In this document: one piece after another, positions 28,603 to 37,629 of the stretch | Layout: every line of letters begins with the position of its first letter | Numbering within the stretch: position 1 is the stretch's first letter | Assembly: GCF_001006305.1 (NCBI RefSeq) | Contig: NZ_LBHJ01000020.1 | Location: forward strand, 1-64,000 | Reading direction: 5' to 3' | Length of the DNA: 64,000 bases | Source: Silvibacterium bohemicum | Lineage (GTDB): Bacteria; Acidobacteriota; Terriglobia; Terriglobales; Acidobacteriaceae | Notes under the pieces: generated by a model | What the model saw: only the letters and a program-made list of their open reading frames with translations | What the model was told of the DNA's origin: nothing | The model's database searches: none | Position numbers and translations under genes: made by a program

Positions 28603-29588
28603 TTTGCGGCTTCCATGGCATAAATCGCGATCCCGCTCTCCAGCGACCTGAAGGCCTGAATATTTGAGTAGAGTGGATCTTCCCAATCCTGAAACTTGTC
28701 CATATTGTCGATTAGGTTGAAGACAATGGACTTTACATCGCAGGCTGGATGGAAACTCAAGACGTTTTTCGCTTTCTCGGTGCTGACCTTATAGTTGCGG
28801 AAGTCTTGAATGTGCTTGATGCATAGATTGATTCGCTTCCCGAGGCGCTCTTCGATCGCATTCTTCACCAGATCGCCAATCTCGCCAACGGTGTAGTTGC
28901 CCGAAGCAATGTTGAATACTCCGGAGATCCTGTAGTTTGTCTCGATCGCACGAATGTACCCGGTAGCAGCGTCGTCGATACTGAGAATAGGCCTCCAGAT
29001 CGACGGGTTATTCACGGTGATGGTATTGTCACGAAGAGCGGTCTTGAACATGGTGTTGATGATGAGGTCAAGTCGCATACGGGGACTGTATCCAGAGATG
29101 GTTCCCTTGCGCAGAGAAATCACCGAGAATTCGTCATCGGCAAGTTGCAGGGCAGCCTGCTCACCCTGAAGCTTGGAGATACCATATGGATAGGTTGAGC
29201 CGACACAACGCGTCTCATCGTAGAGCTCATTCTCCGTGTAGCCATACACGGAACATGAGGAAGCGTAGATATAACGCTTCACCTTTGCGAGCTTTGCCAT
29301 GTATGCCAAGTAAGCCGGCGCGGCAGCGTTGAAGATGAAATTCTTGCTCGGCGAGTACTCGGCCATCGGATCGTTCGAGAGCCCCGCCAGAAACACAACT
29401 TGGTCATAGGGCTCCAAGTCTTCCACGTTAAGCTGGAAGAGATCTATATTTAGAACCCCGACCTGGCGGGGAAGGTGATTGCCGAACCAAAACAGATCCA
29501 CCACATCGACCTTGTACCCGCGGTCGAGCAATCTGGGGATGAGGACGCTGCCTACGTATCCCGCTCCTCCAACGATGAGTATCTTCAC
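28599..29588 (-). CDS. NAD-dependent epimerase/dehydratase (SDR)
   Basis: 329 residues from a GTG at 29588 that overlaps the rmlC stop (GTGA). VGGAGYVGSVL is the dinucleotide loop; YPYGISK contains the YxxxK pair. It lies between rmlC and rmlD but is not a good RmlB: the usual RmlB motifs were not seen. It resembles the SDR at 9754-10806 (LSNDP, SSCSVYG, WRPI). Its substrate is unknown; a second 6-deoxyhexose is likely. Confidence 0.83.
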   Translation of the reverse strand: MKILIVGGAGYVGSVLIPRLLDRGYKVDVVDLFWFGNHLPRQVGVLNIDLFQLNVEDLEPYDQVVFLAGLSNDPMAEYSPSKNFIFNAAAPAYLAYMAKLAKVKRYIYASSCSVYGYTENELYDETRCVGSTYPYGISKLQGEQAALQLADDEFSVISLRKGTISGYSPRMRLDLIINTMFKTALRDNTITVNNPSIWRPILSIDDAATGYIRAIETNYRISGVFNIASGNYTVGEIGDLVKNAIEERLGKRINLCIKHIQDFRNYKVSTEKAKNVLSFHPACDVKSIVFNLIDNMDKFQDWEDPLYSNIQAFRSLESGIAIYAMEAAK

Positions 29589-30190
29589 TGTCTTCCTCCC
29601 AGCAATGCGGGCTCGATGTTTGGCTCAAAGGAAAAATTCGCAGATTCATCCGATGCTAGCCACTGGGCTAATGTTCGAGCTTTTCGATCCTTATCGGAAA
29701 GTTGCACATCGGCTAACGGCCACTCAATGCCAATCTCAGGATCGTTCCACAGAATTCCAGACTCTGCGCGGCTGTTATAGATGCCGGTGCATTTGTACTG
29801 TATTTCCGCTACGTCGGAGAGGGCGCAGAAGCCGCGTGCGAAGCCGGCAGGGGCCCACACTTGACGTCTGTTTTCGTCCGATGCCACCACACCGACCCAT
29901 TCGCCGAGTGTGGGTGAGCCTTTGCGAATGTCGACCGCCACGAGAAAAGCACTGCCTGAAGTGACGCGCATCACCTTTCCCATCGGGGGACCCCACTGAA
30001 AATGTAGACCTCTCACCACTCCTCTTTCAGATCGAGAGTGATTGTCCTGCACGAATTCGGTGGGCAGGCCGAGTGCGCTGAATTGATCAGCGCGGAACGT
30101 CTCAGAGAAAAACCCGCGATTGTCCCTGAAGACCTCAGGCACAATAACAACTACATCCTGTAAATGTCTCGACTCAGCTGCTATCTGCAT
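29585..30190 (-). CDS. rfbC: dTDP-4-dehydrorhamnose 3,5-epimerase
   Basis: 201 residues. RGFFSETFRADQF, VRGLHFQ (catalytic His) and IQYKCTGIYN (Tyr region), with GFARGFCALSD, match RmlC closely. It converts dTDP-4-keto-6-deoxyglucose to the L-lyxo form used by RmlD two genes downstream. A 4-bp gap separates it from the preceding glycosyltransferase gene. Confidence 0.92.
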   Translation of the reverse strand: MQIAAESRHLQDVVVIVPEVFRDNRGFFSETFRADQFSALGLPTEFVQDNHSRSERGVVRGLHFQWGPPMGKVMRVTSGSAFLVAVDIRKGSPTLGEWVGVVASDENRRQVWAPAGFARGFCALSDVAEIQYKCTGIYNSRAESGILWNDPEIGIEWPLADVQLSDKDRKARTLAQWLASDESANFSFEPNIEPALLGGRQ

Positions 30191-30194
30191 GTCT

Positions 30195-31487
30195 TTAGGC
30201 TTGCGCTCCGTTTAATTTACGCTTGGACAGAAGGTTGCTCACGCCGTTCACGACGCCTTGCCGTTCCTTTGACCATGTATGATCCAGATAAACCTGTTGC
30301 CCGCGTTCGGTTGTTGTGACTACCTCTGCAGGATGGGCGACCACATATTCAATCTGCTGGGCAAGCTGCTCCGCGTTGCCGGGTTCAAAGAAGAGAAGAG
30401 AATTTGGCGGAAAGTAATCTTCGATGCCTGGGGTGCAAGGCGCGATGACAGGCTTGCCTAGGGTCAGGTATTCAAAAATGCGGGTGGGAGTATTGATTTC
30501 GGTGAATGCACTTCGATGATTCGGAATAACTCCCACATCGCAATCTTCAATTTCTAATATCAGTTCTTCCAGTTTCTTGGGTCCGAGATAGCAGACCTTC
30601 AGGTTCTTACTTCGCGCCGTCTCCATCATGCGATCAAGGAACGGTGTGGCATGGCCGCAAATCCGGAGCTCGATGTTGGGATTAGTTTTCTGTACCCGCG
30701 CTAGAGCATCCATCGCCAAGTCCAGACCATTTCGTTCCACCAATGATCCGTGATACATGACGACAAAAGACTTGTCCTTCAACTTCGCCGAGGTCCGCGA
30801 GCGTGCCGCGCGGAATGGGAATATTTTCTCATCGGGAGAATTCATCACGACTTCGATCTTTTCGGCATTGCAGCTGCGCGATGAGAAGAGCCGCTTGCAG
30901 GCGATATTGGGTGTGAGCACCAGATTCGCACATGCCTGACTCCACTTCTCGAGCTTTCTCAACATTCGAACGCTGCGGGTTTGAGGACCCGCGTTATAGA
31001 TTGTCATCATAAGCTCGGGCATGGGGTCGTGCATGTCGAGGATGACTTTCGCGCCCAGAGCACGAGGTATCAACGAGCACAGCACTAAGATGTCGGGCAT
31101 GTTGTGAACATAGACCAGATCGTACCCGCGGGTAAATGAGCGCCAGCCAAATACGAGCGACGAGAATGCAATAAACCGAGCATATCGAAATGCGTATTTT
31201 AATTTTCCGCCGCGATCTTCTTTATTGACCCGAACCCGAGTCACGTCAATATTCGCTTGTCGCTCCCTCTTTGGGGTGGCTTTGTTCCCCAGACAAATTA
31301 GATCCACCATCATGCCCTCTGAAACGAGCGCATCAATGGCACGGCGCGGCCTTGGATCAAATGGGTAAGGCGAAAAAGTTACCATTGCCGTTCGCTTCCC
31401 ATCAAACATTCGGCTGCCGATTGCGGCCGGACGTGGAGCCTGGGACGAAGTATTCACTAGCTGCGTCGCTGTACATGAAGTAGTCAT
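30195..31487 (-). CDS. Group 1 (GT4) glycosyltransferase
   Basis: About 430 residues from the ATG at 31487 (a TTG one codon earlier is possible). GT-B fold: N-terminal SPYPFDPRPRR, central VMYHGSLVERNGLDLA, and C-terminal INTPTRIFEYLTLGKPVIA for donor binding. No membrane segments are evident apart from a hydrophobic patch around residues 108-120. Donor unknown. Confidence 0.88.
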   Translation of the reverse strand: MTTSCTATQLVNTSSQAPRPAAIGSRMFDGKRTAMVTFSPYPFDPRPRRAIDALVSEGMMVDLICLGNKATPKRERQANIDVTRVRVNKEDRGGKLKYAFRYARFIAFSSLVFGWRSFTRGYDLVYVHNMPDILVLCSLIPRALGAKVILDMHDPMPELMMTIYNAGPQTRSVRMLRKLEKWSQACANLVLTPNIACKRLFSSRSCNAEKIEVVMNSPDEKIFPFRAARSRTSAKLKDKSFVVMYHGSLVERNGLDLAMDALARVQKTNPNIELRICGHATPFLDRMMETARSKNLKVCYLGPKKLEELILEIEDCDVGVIPNHRSAFTEINTPTRIFEYLTLGKPVIAPCTPGIEDYFPPNSLLFFEPGNAEQLAQQIEYVVAHPAEVVTTTERGQQVYLDHTWSKERQGVVNGVSNLLSKRKLNGAQA

Positions 31488-31511
31488 CAATATCCGTCTC
31501 CCGTCGACGTT

Positions 31512-32339
31512 TTAGGACTTGACTGCCGACATGTCGGCACCGACGGCTTCCGCAATGTCATCACTGGCCGAGCCCGGTGGCCAATCCGACTGAACGCGCA
31601 GCCCTTTGCGAGCCTCACGCTGAATCTTCTTTTGATTCGAATCTTCAATTGCATTGAGGATCACCGAATCATCGAACTTACGCAGAATCTCAATGTTTGG
31701 CCTGACACAGTGACCGCCGATAACTCCTGGGAAGTATTTAATCGGAGGAAAGAATTTGACTTCTTCGTAGAACGAAACAATTTCCTCATAATCCGCGCCG
31801 GATTGATCGCAGTATCTTTCGAGCTCCTGAGCCCAGGCGATCATCAAACCGAAGTATGTTGTCTCAGTGAGCTTTGCGAGTTCGGTTGCTTCGGGAGAAG
31901 ACAGAATCCTCGTTTTCAGACCCAGGGACTCAAAGTGTTCCGCGGCTTGGTGCCCGATCAAAGGTTCACTCGCTCCTATAAACTTGGTGTACTCACCAAG
32001 CTCTTCGAGCATGCGTGCATGTTTTCCCCGCACTGGACTGTTTACAACTGCAGCTCCGGCCTGCTCGGCGATCGATCTTGTTGTACCGACCCCGACAGTG
32101 CTGTTTATGATCGTCACTTTCGGTTTAAACAGCTGCATATAGCGAATGGTCTCGCCGATGAAATCCTTGATCTGAAACGGATAACAAATATGGAGGAAAT
32201 CAACTCTTTCGATCGCTCCAAGTCGAGACGCCACATCCACACCAACGGTGTGGTGGTGTCTGGAAATGAGATCGAAGAGCGGCTTCCCCACTTCTCCGAG
32301 CCCTACAACAACTATGTTGTTTGTTGGCTTTGCGGACAT
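31512..32339 (-). CDS. Short nucleotide-sugar dehydrogenase-like protein (WbpA-like, truncated form)
   Basis: About 275 residues from an ATG at 32339 with AGGGG just upstream. NIVVVGLGEVGKPL is an NAD-binding loop, STVGVGTTR and AELAKLTETTYFGLMIA match UDP-glucose/GDP-mannose dehydrogenases, and GVIGGHCVRPN looks like the loop with the catalytic Cys. Family members are usually ~420-440 residues; this one lacks the C-terminal UDP-binding domain and has a shortened middle. No frameshift is visible, so it is a short form, not an evident pseudogene. With its three upstream neighbours it mimics the WbpA/B/E/D set. Confidence 0.75.
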   Translation of the reverse strand: MSAKPTNNIVVVGLGEVGKPLFDLISRHHHTVGVDVASRLGAIERVDFLHICYPFQIKDFIGETIRYMQLFKPKVTIINSTVGVGTTRSIAEQAGAAVVNSPVRGKHARMLEELGEYTKFIGASEPLIGHQAAEHFESLGLKTRILSSPEATELAKLTETTYFGLMIAWAQELERYCDQSGADYEEIVSFYEEVKFFPPIKYFPGVIGGHCVRPNIEILRKFDDSVILNAIEDSNQKKIQREARKGLRVQSDWPPGSASDDIAEAVGADMSAVKS

Positions 32340-32472
32340 CAAGCCCCCTTGTGATCGCGATTGTCAATGCACAGGTGACACCATCGTGCGGGAAACCAGA
32401 CTGACGGCTCGCGTAGATATTGTTTCGTTCTTGCCGATGCCGCGGACTTTATTCTGCGCCGCCAGATCAGTT
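32340..32472. other. Intergenic gap before the dehydrogenase-like gene
   Basis: 133 bp without a credible gene; contains the ribosome site of the downstream dehydrogenase-like gene. Nothing else recognised. Confidence 0.4.
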
Positions 32473-33732
32473 TTATGGGGCCTGCCCTGCCTGCACCATT
32501 GAGTATTCTTTGTCTTCGGCTTGAATGCCGGCGGTCACGGACGTAAACGCGCATATCTCCTCGACCACTCTCGTCTGCTGCTCGGGCAAAAGCTGTGGGA
32601 ACATCGGCAAAGAGACGATTTCGACAGCTGCTCGCTCGGCCACGGGAAAGTCTCTGAGACGGTAGTGGAGCGAGGCGTAAGCTTTCTGCAAATGCAGGGG
32701 AATTGGATAGTGAATTCCCGTGCCGATGTTCGCCTTCTTCAAGTGGTCCATCATGCCGTCCCGATCATCGGTGCGGATTACATAGAGGTGAAACACAGAA
32801 CGAGACCATGCCGGCTCATACGGAGGAATCACCGACTCATTCCTCGCCAGCAGGCAGTTGTATTCGAGTGCCCTTTCCCGGCGCTGTGTGTTCCACTTCG
32901 CCAGATGAGCCAGCTTCGCATGCAGAAGCCCGGCTTGAATCGCATCTAGCCGACCGTTGTAGCCTTCGACATCATGGTGGTACTTCTTCGCCTGACCGTG
33001 ATCGCGCAGCATTTTGACTCTGTCGGCAATGCATGCATCATTCGTGGTGACTGCCCCGGCTTCGCCGCATGCTCCCAAGTTCTTTCCCGGATAGAAGCTG
33101 AAGGCGGCGGCGCGTCCCATAGTCCCGGCCTTCATCCAGCGATTGAGCCTACCGGAGAAGTACTCGGCGCCGTGTGCTTGACACGCATCCTCAATCACCG
33201 TCAGGCCATACTCGTCAGCAAGCCTCAAAATGGGATCCATGTCTGCCATCTGTCCGTAGAGGTGCACTGGGACCAGACCGGTCACCGGACGCCCACTACG
33301 CAGACTGATGAGCCTACCGGACGGACCCCGCGTGCACTGCTCTTCCAGAAATCGCTGCAGCATCACGACTGACATGTTGTAGGTGTGCTCGTCGATATCT
33401 ACGAATTCTGGCAGGGCCCCTGCTTGCGAGATGGCCTCTGTCGTGGCGATAAAGGTGTGGGGAACGGTCAGCACCACATCGCCGGGCTGAATTCCACAAG
33501 CCATGATGGCAAGGCGTAATGCATCTGTACCGCTACCAACTGCGATACATTCGCTCGCGTCACAGAAAGATGCAAACGCCTTCTCAAACTCTTCCACCAT
33601 TGGACCGCCGATGAAGCCGGCAGTCAGAAGGGCTTTGCGAAACACGCCAGTAAGTTCTTTCTCTAACTCGATGTGTGGAGCAGCCAGATCGAGAAAAGGA
33701 ATGCTGTCAGAGATGTTATTGGGCATGTACAT
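32473..33732 (-). CDS. DegT/DnrJ/EryC1/StrS sugar aminotransferase (WbpE-like)
   Basis: 419 residues from the ATG at 33732 (AAGGT ribosome site). GSGTDALRLA binds the PLP phosphate, EDACQAHGAE gives the PLP-ring Asp (~182), and FSFYPGKNLGACGEAGA contains the Schiff-base Lys (~217). It transfers an amino group from glutamate to a nucleotide-linked ketosugar. Placed after a Gfo/Idh oxidoreductase and an acetyltransferase, it fits the 3-amination step of UDP-diacetamido-uronate synthesis. Confidence 0.9.
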   Translation of the reverse strand: MYMPNNISDSIPFLDLAAPHIELEKELTGVFRKALLTAGFIGGPMVEEFEKAFASFCDASECIAVGSGTDALRLAIMACGIQPGDVVLTVPHTFIATTEAISQAGALPEFVDIDEHTYNMSVVMLQRFLEEQCTRGPSGRLISLRSGRPVTGLVPVHLYGQMADMDPILRLADEYGLTVIEDACQAHGAEYFSGRLNRWMKAGTMGRAAAFSFYPGKNLGACGEAGAVTTNDACIADRVKMLRDHGQAKKYHHDVEGYNGRLDAIQAGLLHAKLAHLAKWNTQRRERALEYNCLLARNESVIPPYEPAWSRSVFHLYVIRTDDRDGMMDHLKKANIGTGIHYPIPLHLQKAYASLHYRLRDFPVAERAAVEIVSLPMFPQLLPEQQTRVVEEICAFTSVTAGIQAEDKEYSMVQAGQAP

Positions 33733-34225
33733 TGTGACCTTCTAAAGTCCGATTTATGTAACGTAGAATCTTAGCCGGATTTCCAGCCACGATAGAGTCA
33801 GCCGGGACATCTTTGGTGACAACGCTACCAGCGCCTACGATCGCATTTTCACCGATGCTGGTATTCGAGAGAATAGTTACTCCAGAGCCGACGGAGGCGC
33901 CTTTCCTTATGAAGGTACGTTCGACTTTCCAGTCAGATTCGGTTTGTAGATCTCCATCGAGAGCGGTCGCGCGGGGATAGCTGTCATTGGTGAACGTCAC
34001 TCCGTGCCCAATGAATACATTGTCTTCTATGACTACACCTTCACAGACAAATGTATGGCTGGATATCTTGCAACATTTTCCGACGCTCGCGTTTTTTTGG
34101 ATCTCGACGAATGCACCTATCTTCGTGCCGTCCCCGATTTCGCATCCATATAAGTTGACAAACTTTGACAGACGGACATTTGCGCCAAGCTTTACGTCGT
34201 CCGAAATGCAGTTATACGAGTTCAT
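33716..34225 (-). CDS. Left-handed beta-helix sugar N-acetyltransferase (WbpD-like)
   Basis: About 169 residues; ATG at 34225 overlaps the preceding stop (ATGA). Hexapeptide repeats (IGDGTKIGAFVEIQ, IEDNVFIGHGVTFTND, VGSGVTILSNTSIGENAIVGAGSVVTKDV) build a trimeric beta-helix. VTFTND and GNPAK are typical of WbpD/WlbB acetyltransferases, which acetylate the 3-amino group of UDP-sugar uronates. It overlaps the aminotransferase gene by 17 bp. Confidence 0.88.
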   Translation of the reverse strand: MNSYNCISDDVKLGANVRLSKFVNLYGCEIGDGTKIGAFVEIQKNASVGKCCKISSHTFVCEGVVIEDNVFIGHGVTFTNDSYPRATALDGDLQTESDWKVERTFIRKGASVGSGVTILSNTSIGENAIVGAGSVVTKDVPADSIVAGNPAKILRYINRTLEGHNVHAQ

Positions 34226-35220
34226 AGATAGACTAACGACCCTCTCTGGTTTAACGATTCGTTCGCCGCCTCCAGCATTTTGACGACGCGCAGTCCAGCA
34301 CACCCGTCGTTAAGCGGATCTTGTCCGCTCGAGATGCAATCCACGAAGTACGACAACTCCTGGCGGAGGGCCTCGATTTGCTCCAGTTGCGGGGCCCACA
34401 TATCTCCGGAGCGATAGTTCACCAGCAGCTCGTAGACTCCTTCGCGGTTGGTGATGTTCACTCCTTTGTCGTATACCTTCACCTTCTCGTCGGCTTCGAG
34501 ATCGTTCCAAACCAACATTCGCTTTTCTCCGCCAATGAGTGTTGTCCGGACCTTGACAGGTGAGAGCCAATTGACATTGATATGCGCGATGACTTTCTCC
34601 GGGAAGTAGAGCGTCATGAACGCCACGTCCTCGTGCCCGTTCAGATGCTTTTGCCCGGTCGCGACAACTGCCTCCGGACTTGCCTTAATGAGGTGATCCA
34701 TGATCGACAGATCGTGCGGGGCGAGATCCCAGAGAACGTTAATGTCGTGTTGAAAAAGGCCTAAATTCACGCGCGTGGAGTCGTAATAATAGAGCTTGCC
34801 GAGAGTGCCTTCTTCGAGCAGTTGGCAGATTTTCTTGACGGCGCCGGTGAACAGGAAAGTATGGTCCACCATGATCTTCAGATTTTTCTGCTGAGCAAGA
34901 GCGATTAGTTCTTCCCCCTGCGCGCCATTGGCAGTGAATGGCTTCTCCACGAAAACATGCTTGCCATTATGCAAAGCAGCTTTTGCTAATTCGTAGTGCG
35001 TCCAAACTGGAGTGACGACCGCGATAGCATCGATCTCGGCAGACGTAATTACATCGGACACGTCTGCGGTGACCTTGATTCCGGGATAAGCCTTCGATGC
35101 GCGCTTACGCGCTGCTGCGCTCATTTCCGCGATAGCGAGGACCTGGGAGCCATCGAGGCTCATAAGGTTTCTTACAACGTTTGGCCCCCAGTAGCCGTAA
35201 CCAATAACGCCGAAATTCAC
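34222..35220 (-). CDS. Gfo/Idh/MocA oxidoreductase (WbpB-like)
   Basis: 332 residues from a GTG at 35220. GVIGYGYWGPNVVRNL is the NAD loop, VFVEKPF holds the family EKP motif (~92-94), and DLAPHDLSI contains the conserved active-site His. In the WbpB role it oxidises the 3-position of a UDP-HexNAc uronate before amination. Coupled to the acetyltransferase and aminotransferase genes. Confidence 0.88.
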   Translation of the reverse strand: MNFGVIGYGYWGPNVVRNLMSLDGSQVLAIAEMSAAARKRASKAYPGIKVTADVSDVITSAEIDAIAVVTPVWTHYELAKAALHNGKHVFVEKPFTANGAQGEELIALAQQKNLKIMVDHTFLFTGAVKKICQLLEEGTLGKLYYYDSTRVNLGLFQHDINVLWDLAPHDLSIMDHLIKASPEAVVATGQKHLNGHEDVAFMTLYFPEKVIAHINVNWLSPVKVRTTLIGGEKRMLVWNDLEADEKVKVYDKGVNITNREGVYELLVNYRSGDMWAPQLEQIEALRQELSYFVDCISSGQDPLNDGCAGLRVVKMLEAANESLNQRGSLVYL

Positions 35221-35344
35221 GATATTTACCGCCCTTTGACGCAGTGCTGATTGCGAAGATTGATTGGATTCGGGGAGTCGGGATTAGCTTAGAGAGAAGA
35301 GAATGTAGTAATCGCAGAGGCGACGAGTTAGAGGCATGCCGGTT

Positions 35345-36547
35345 TCAGCAGGCTCCCGCGCCCCTAAGTACAGCGCGTGGAGTCTGTATGAGGATATTGA
35401 TATCCAGCCATGGAGACCAGGATCGAGCATATTGAAGATCCAGGCGTACCATTTCGTCGAATCTGACCCGGCTGCGGCCGTTAACTTGCCACAACCCGGT
35501 GATACCGGGTTTAACTTCCAATACTCGTCGACGGTGCCACGTCTGATAGGCTGCTACTTCATAGGGAATCGCGGGGCGGGGTCCAACTAGCGACATATCC
35601 CCTTTGAGGACATTCACTAGCTGTGGCAGTTCATCCAAGCTAGTCCTCCGCAGAAATTTCCCTACTTGCGTGATCCGGCGATCGCTGGAGAGCTTATATA
35701 CACCTTCCCCATCCCTACCCGATGCCTGGCGCTCCGCCAAACCAGCAATCAATTTCATTACATATTCTTTGTGGATGCTCGGATCGTTGTCCACCTGCAT
35801 CGATCTGAATTTCAGAAATGTGAAACGCTGGCCAAATTGCCCGACTCGTTGTTGCCGAAAAAATATAGGACCTCTCGAGGAAGCCTTAATTGCAAAGGCG
35901 GCCATGACGAATAATGGAAGGGAAATGAGGATTGCCACAGAACTACCCACTATGTCCATGATCCGCTTTATATCTAACAAAGATCTCTTATTCCTGTTAC
36001 GGCTCGAAAGATCGGGATACAAAACCGGGTTAATGAGGCGGCCAGAAGTATCGTGATCCCAATCGTCAGGGAAAAAATGAAATGAGATGCTGACCTGATT
36101 GAACTGCTCGAATGGCAGGCTGTCGCGCAGTTTGGCGCTCACTCTGGTCAGGATCGTACCCAAAATCGAGTTCTGATCGTCGGGAGCGAGGCCTGTAAAA
36201 ATCTGGCCAACGGTGATCCGCTCCTCGTACCAGCCGATCACGTCAGTCTCTCTGGTGGATGAGAGCAGGGTTGGCACGATGCTATCCAGCGCCTTGCGAT
36301 TCTTCTCCGCATTTTGATGATTGCCAATGTCCAGCAACATCAGTACAAAGGGTTTTCGGGAACGCTCGGTCCTTTTGCGCTCGATGGCTATCATTCGCCG
36401 GAAGGCCTCTTCTTTAAGGACCTCGCGCTCATCGTCCGATATTGACTCGAATATAGGAGTGGTGACGCCTGGACCACCGCCTGAGCTTCGTGAAGTCACA
36501 ACCCCTCCTCCTGTGCCGCTGACCTTTTCCAGAGCAGAGCCAAGCAT
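35345..36547 (-). CDS. Priming sugar-phosphate transferase with degenerate GGDEF-like N-domain
   Basis: 400 residues. Residues ~188-400 are a bacterial sugar transferase: KRIMDIVGS with a re-entrant hydrophobic helix (~198-220), FFRQQRVGQ, FLKFRSM, DELPQLVNVLKGDMSLVGPRPAI and KPGITGLWQVNGRS. It starts synthesis by moving a sugar phosphate onto undecaprenyl phosphate. The N-terminal ~160 residues are not the four-helix membrane part of WbaP/WcaJ. They resemble a diguanylate cyclase fold (ERKRTERSRKPFVLMLLDI, RETDVIGWYEE), but the GGDEF signature is missing. A ligand-sensing or structural role is inferred. Confidence 0.85.
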   Translation of the reverse strand: MLGSALEKVSGTGGGVVTSRSSGGGPGVTTPIFESISDDEREVLKEEAFRRMIAIERKRTERSRKPFVLMLLDIGNHQNAEKNRKALDSIVPTLLSSTRETDVIGWYEERITVGQIFTGLAPDDQNSILGTILTRVSAKLRDSLPFEQFNQVSISFHFFPDDWDHDTSGRLINPVLYPDLSSRNRNKRSLLDIKRIMDIVGSSVAILISLPLFVMAAFAIKASSRGPIFFRQQRVGQFGQRFTFLKFRSMQVDNDPSIHKEYVMKLIAGLAERQASGRDGEGVYKLSSDRRITQVGKFLRRTSLDELPQLVNVLKGDMSLVGPRPAIPYEVAAYQTWHRRRVLEVKPGITGLWQVNGRSRVRFDEMVRLDLQYARSWSPWLDINILIQTPRAVLRGAGAC

Positions 36548-36612
36548 TTAACTGCGTTTTATCTCTGATCAAATGATCGGCGTGACGCCGAGTATTACCC
36601 TTTGGCAGACAA

Positions 36613-37629
36613 CTAACTTGATTGAATCGTTACCTTATCGCGCCCATCCGGCAGTGATGCCGACGGTGAACGGTAATAGTAATAATCATTACGAGCTGCG
36701 CTTTTGGAGACGTTCAACAGAGCACCGATCAGCTTTTTGGGCTCGAGCGCCTCAAGTCCTCTTTGCAATTGCCGCTTCTCGGTGGTTCCCTGACGCGCCA
36801 CTAAGAGAATCCCGTCAGCCACGCGCATCCAGACACTCGTGTCGGCCAAGGGCAATATTGGAGGTGAATCGATGATTACCCAATCGAACAATTCCGCCAC
36901 CTGGCTCATAATTGCAGAGAGAGTTCCTGACTGTAGAAGCTCAAGCGGGTTCTCAGGACTGCTGCCTGCCGGCAGAATCCATAAGTTCGGGTCTTCCAGA
37001 TGGTAAATACTCGAGATTAAATCGCCCTCCCCGAATAACCATTCACAGATTCCTTGCTTCTTTCCGAGTCCGAACATTTGCGACAAAGATGGGCGCCGCA
37101 CATCACCTTCCACCAGCAAGATCTTTTGTTGTGCTTTGCGCGCGAGAGTACAGGCCAGATTCGCTGCGACCGTACTTTTTCCCTCCTGCGGGATTGTGCT
37201 CGTAATGAGCACCTTCTTCAGGGGTCTTTCCTTTCGGAGGTGCTGCAAGCGGACTCCCAAGAAGCGGAAGTTCTCCGCCGCGACGCTATCACTATCCGTA
37301 ATGCACGCAAGTCGATTCTTGACAGGAACCACGACCTGAAGAGACTTGAACTGGGCGAACGGATTCGGGCGTTTGAAAACAGGAGATGTTTCGACTGCTA
37401 CATGAGTCTCATCTGCCGTCGCTGACGACAGCATTGCCCGCTGCGAAGGCAAGGTGTCATGCTCCGCGGACTTCCCGGCGTAGGGCTTCTCGCGTACCGT
37501 AGTTCCCTTTTCCGAAACTGCATAACGCTCTGCAATCTGCAGCACCTCTGTTGCCGTCGCGAGCCCTGACAGACCGGACCCATCGCGTTCTGCTTCCGAT
37601 CTTTGTAGTGCATCAAAAAGATGGCTCAT
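36613..37629 (-). CDS. CpsD/CapB-type tyrosine kinase (BY-kinase)
   Basis: 338 residues. Walker A STIPQEGKST, Walker A' LLVEGDVRRP and Walker B WVIIDSPPILPLAD are in order. A tyrosine cluster (NDYYYYR) sits near the C-terminus, the usual autophosphorylation tail. It partners the Wzz/GumC-like protein and its phosphorylation cycle controls chain length and export. The gene overlaps the ExeA-like ATPase gene by 17 bp. Confidence 0.91.
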   Translation of the reverse strand: MSHLFDALQRSEAERDGSGLSGLATATEVLQIAERYAVSEKGTTVREKPYAGKSAEHDTLPSQRAMLSSATADETHVAVETSPVFKRPNPFAQFKSLQVVVPVKNRLACITDSDSVAAENFRFLGVRLQHLRKERPLKKVLITSTIPQEGKSTVAANLACTLARKAQQKILLVEGDVRRPSLSQMFGLGKKQGICEWLFGEGDLISSIYHLEDPNLWILPAGSSPENPLELLQSGTLSAIMSQVAELFDWVIIDSPPILPLADTSVWMRVADGILLVARQGTTEKRQLQRGLEALEPKKLIGALLNVSKSAARNDYYYYRSPSASLPDGRDKVTIQSS

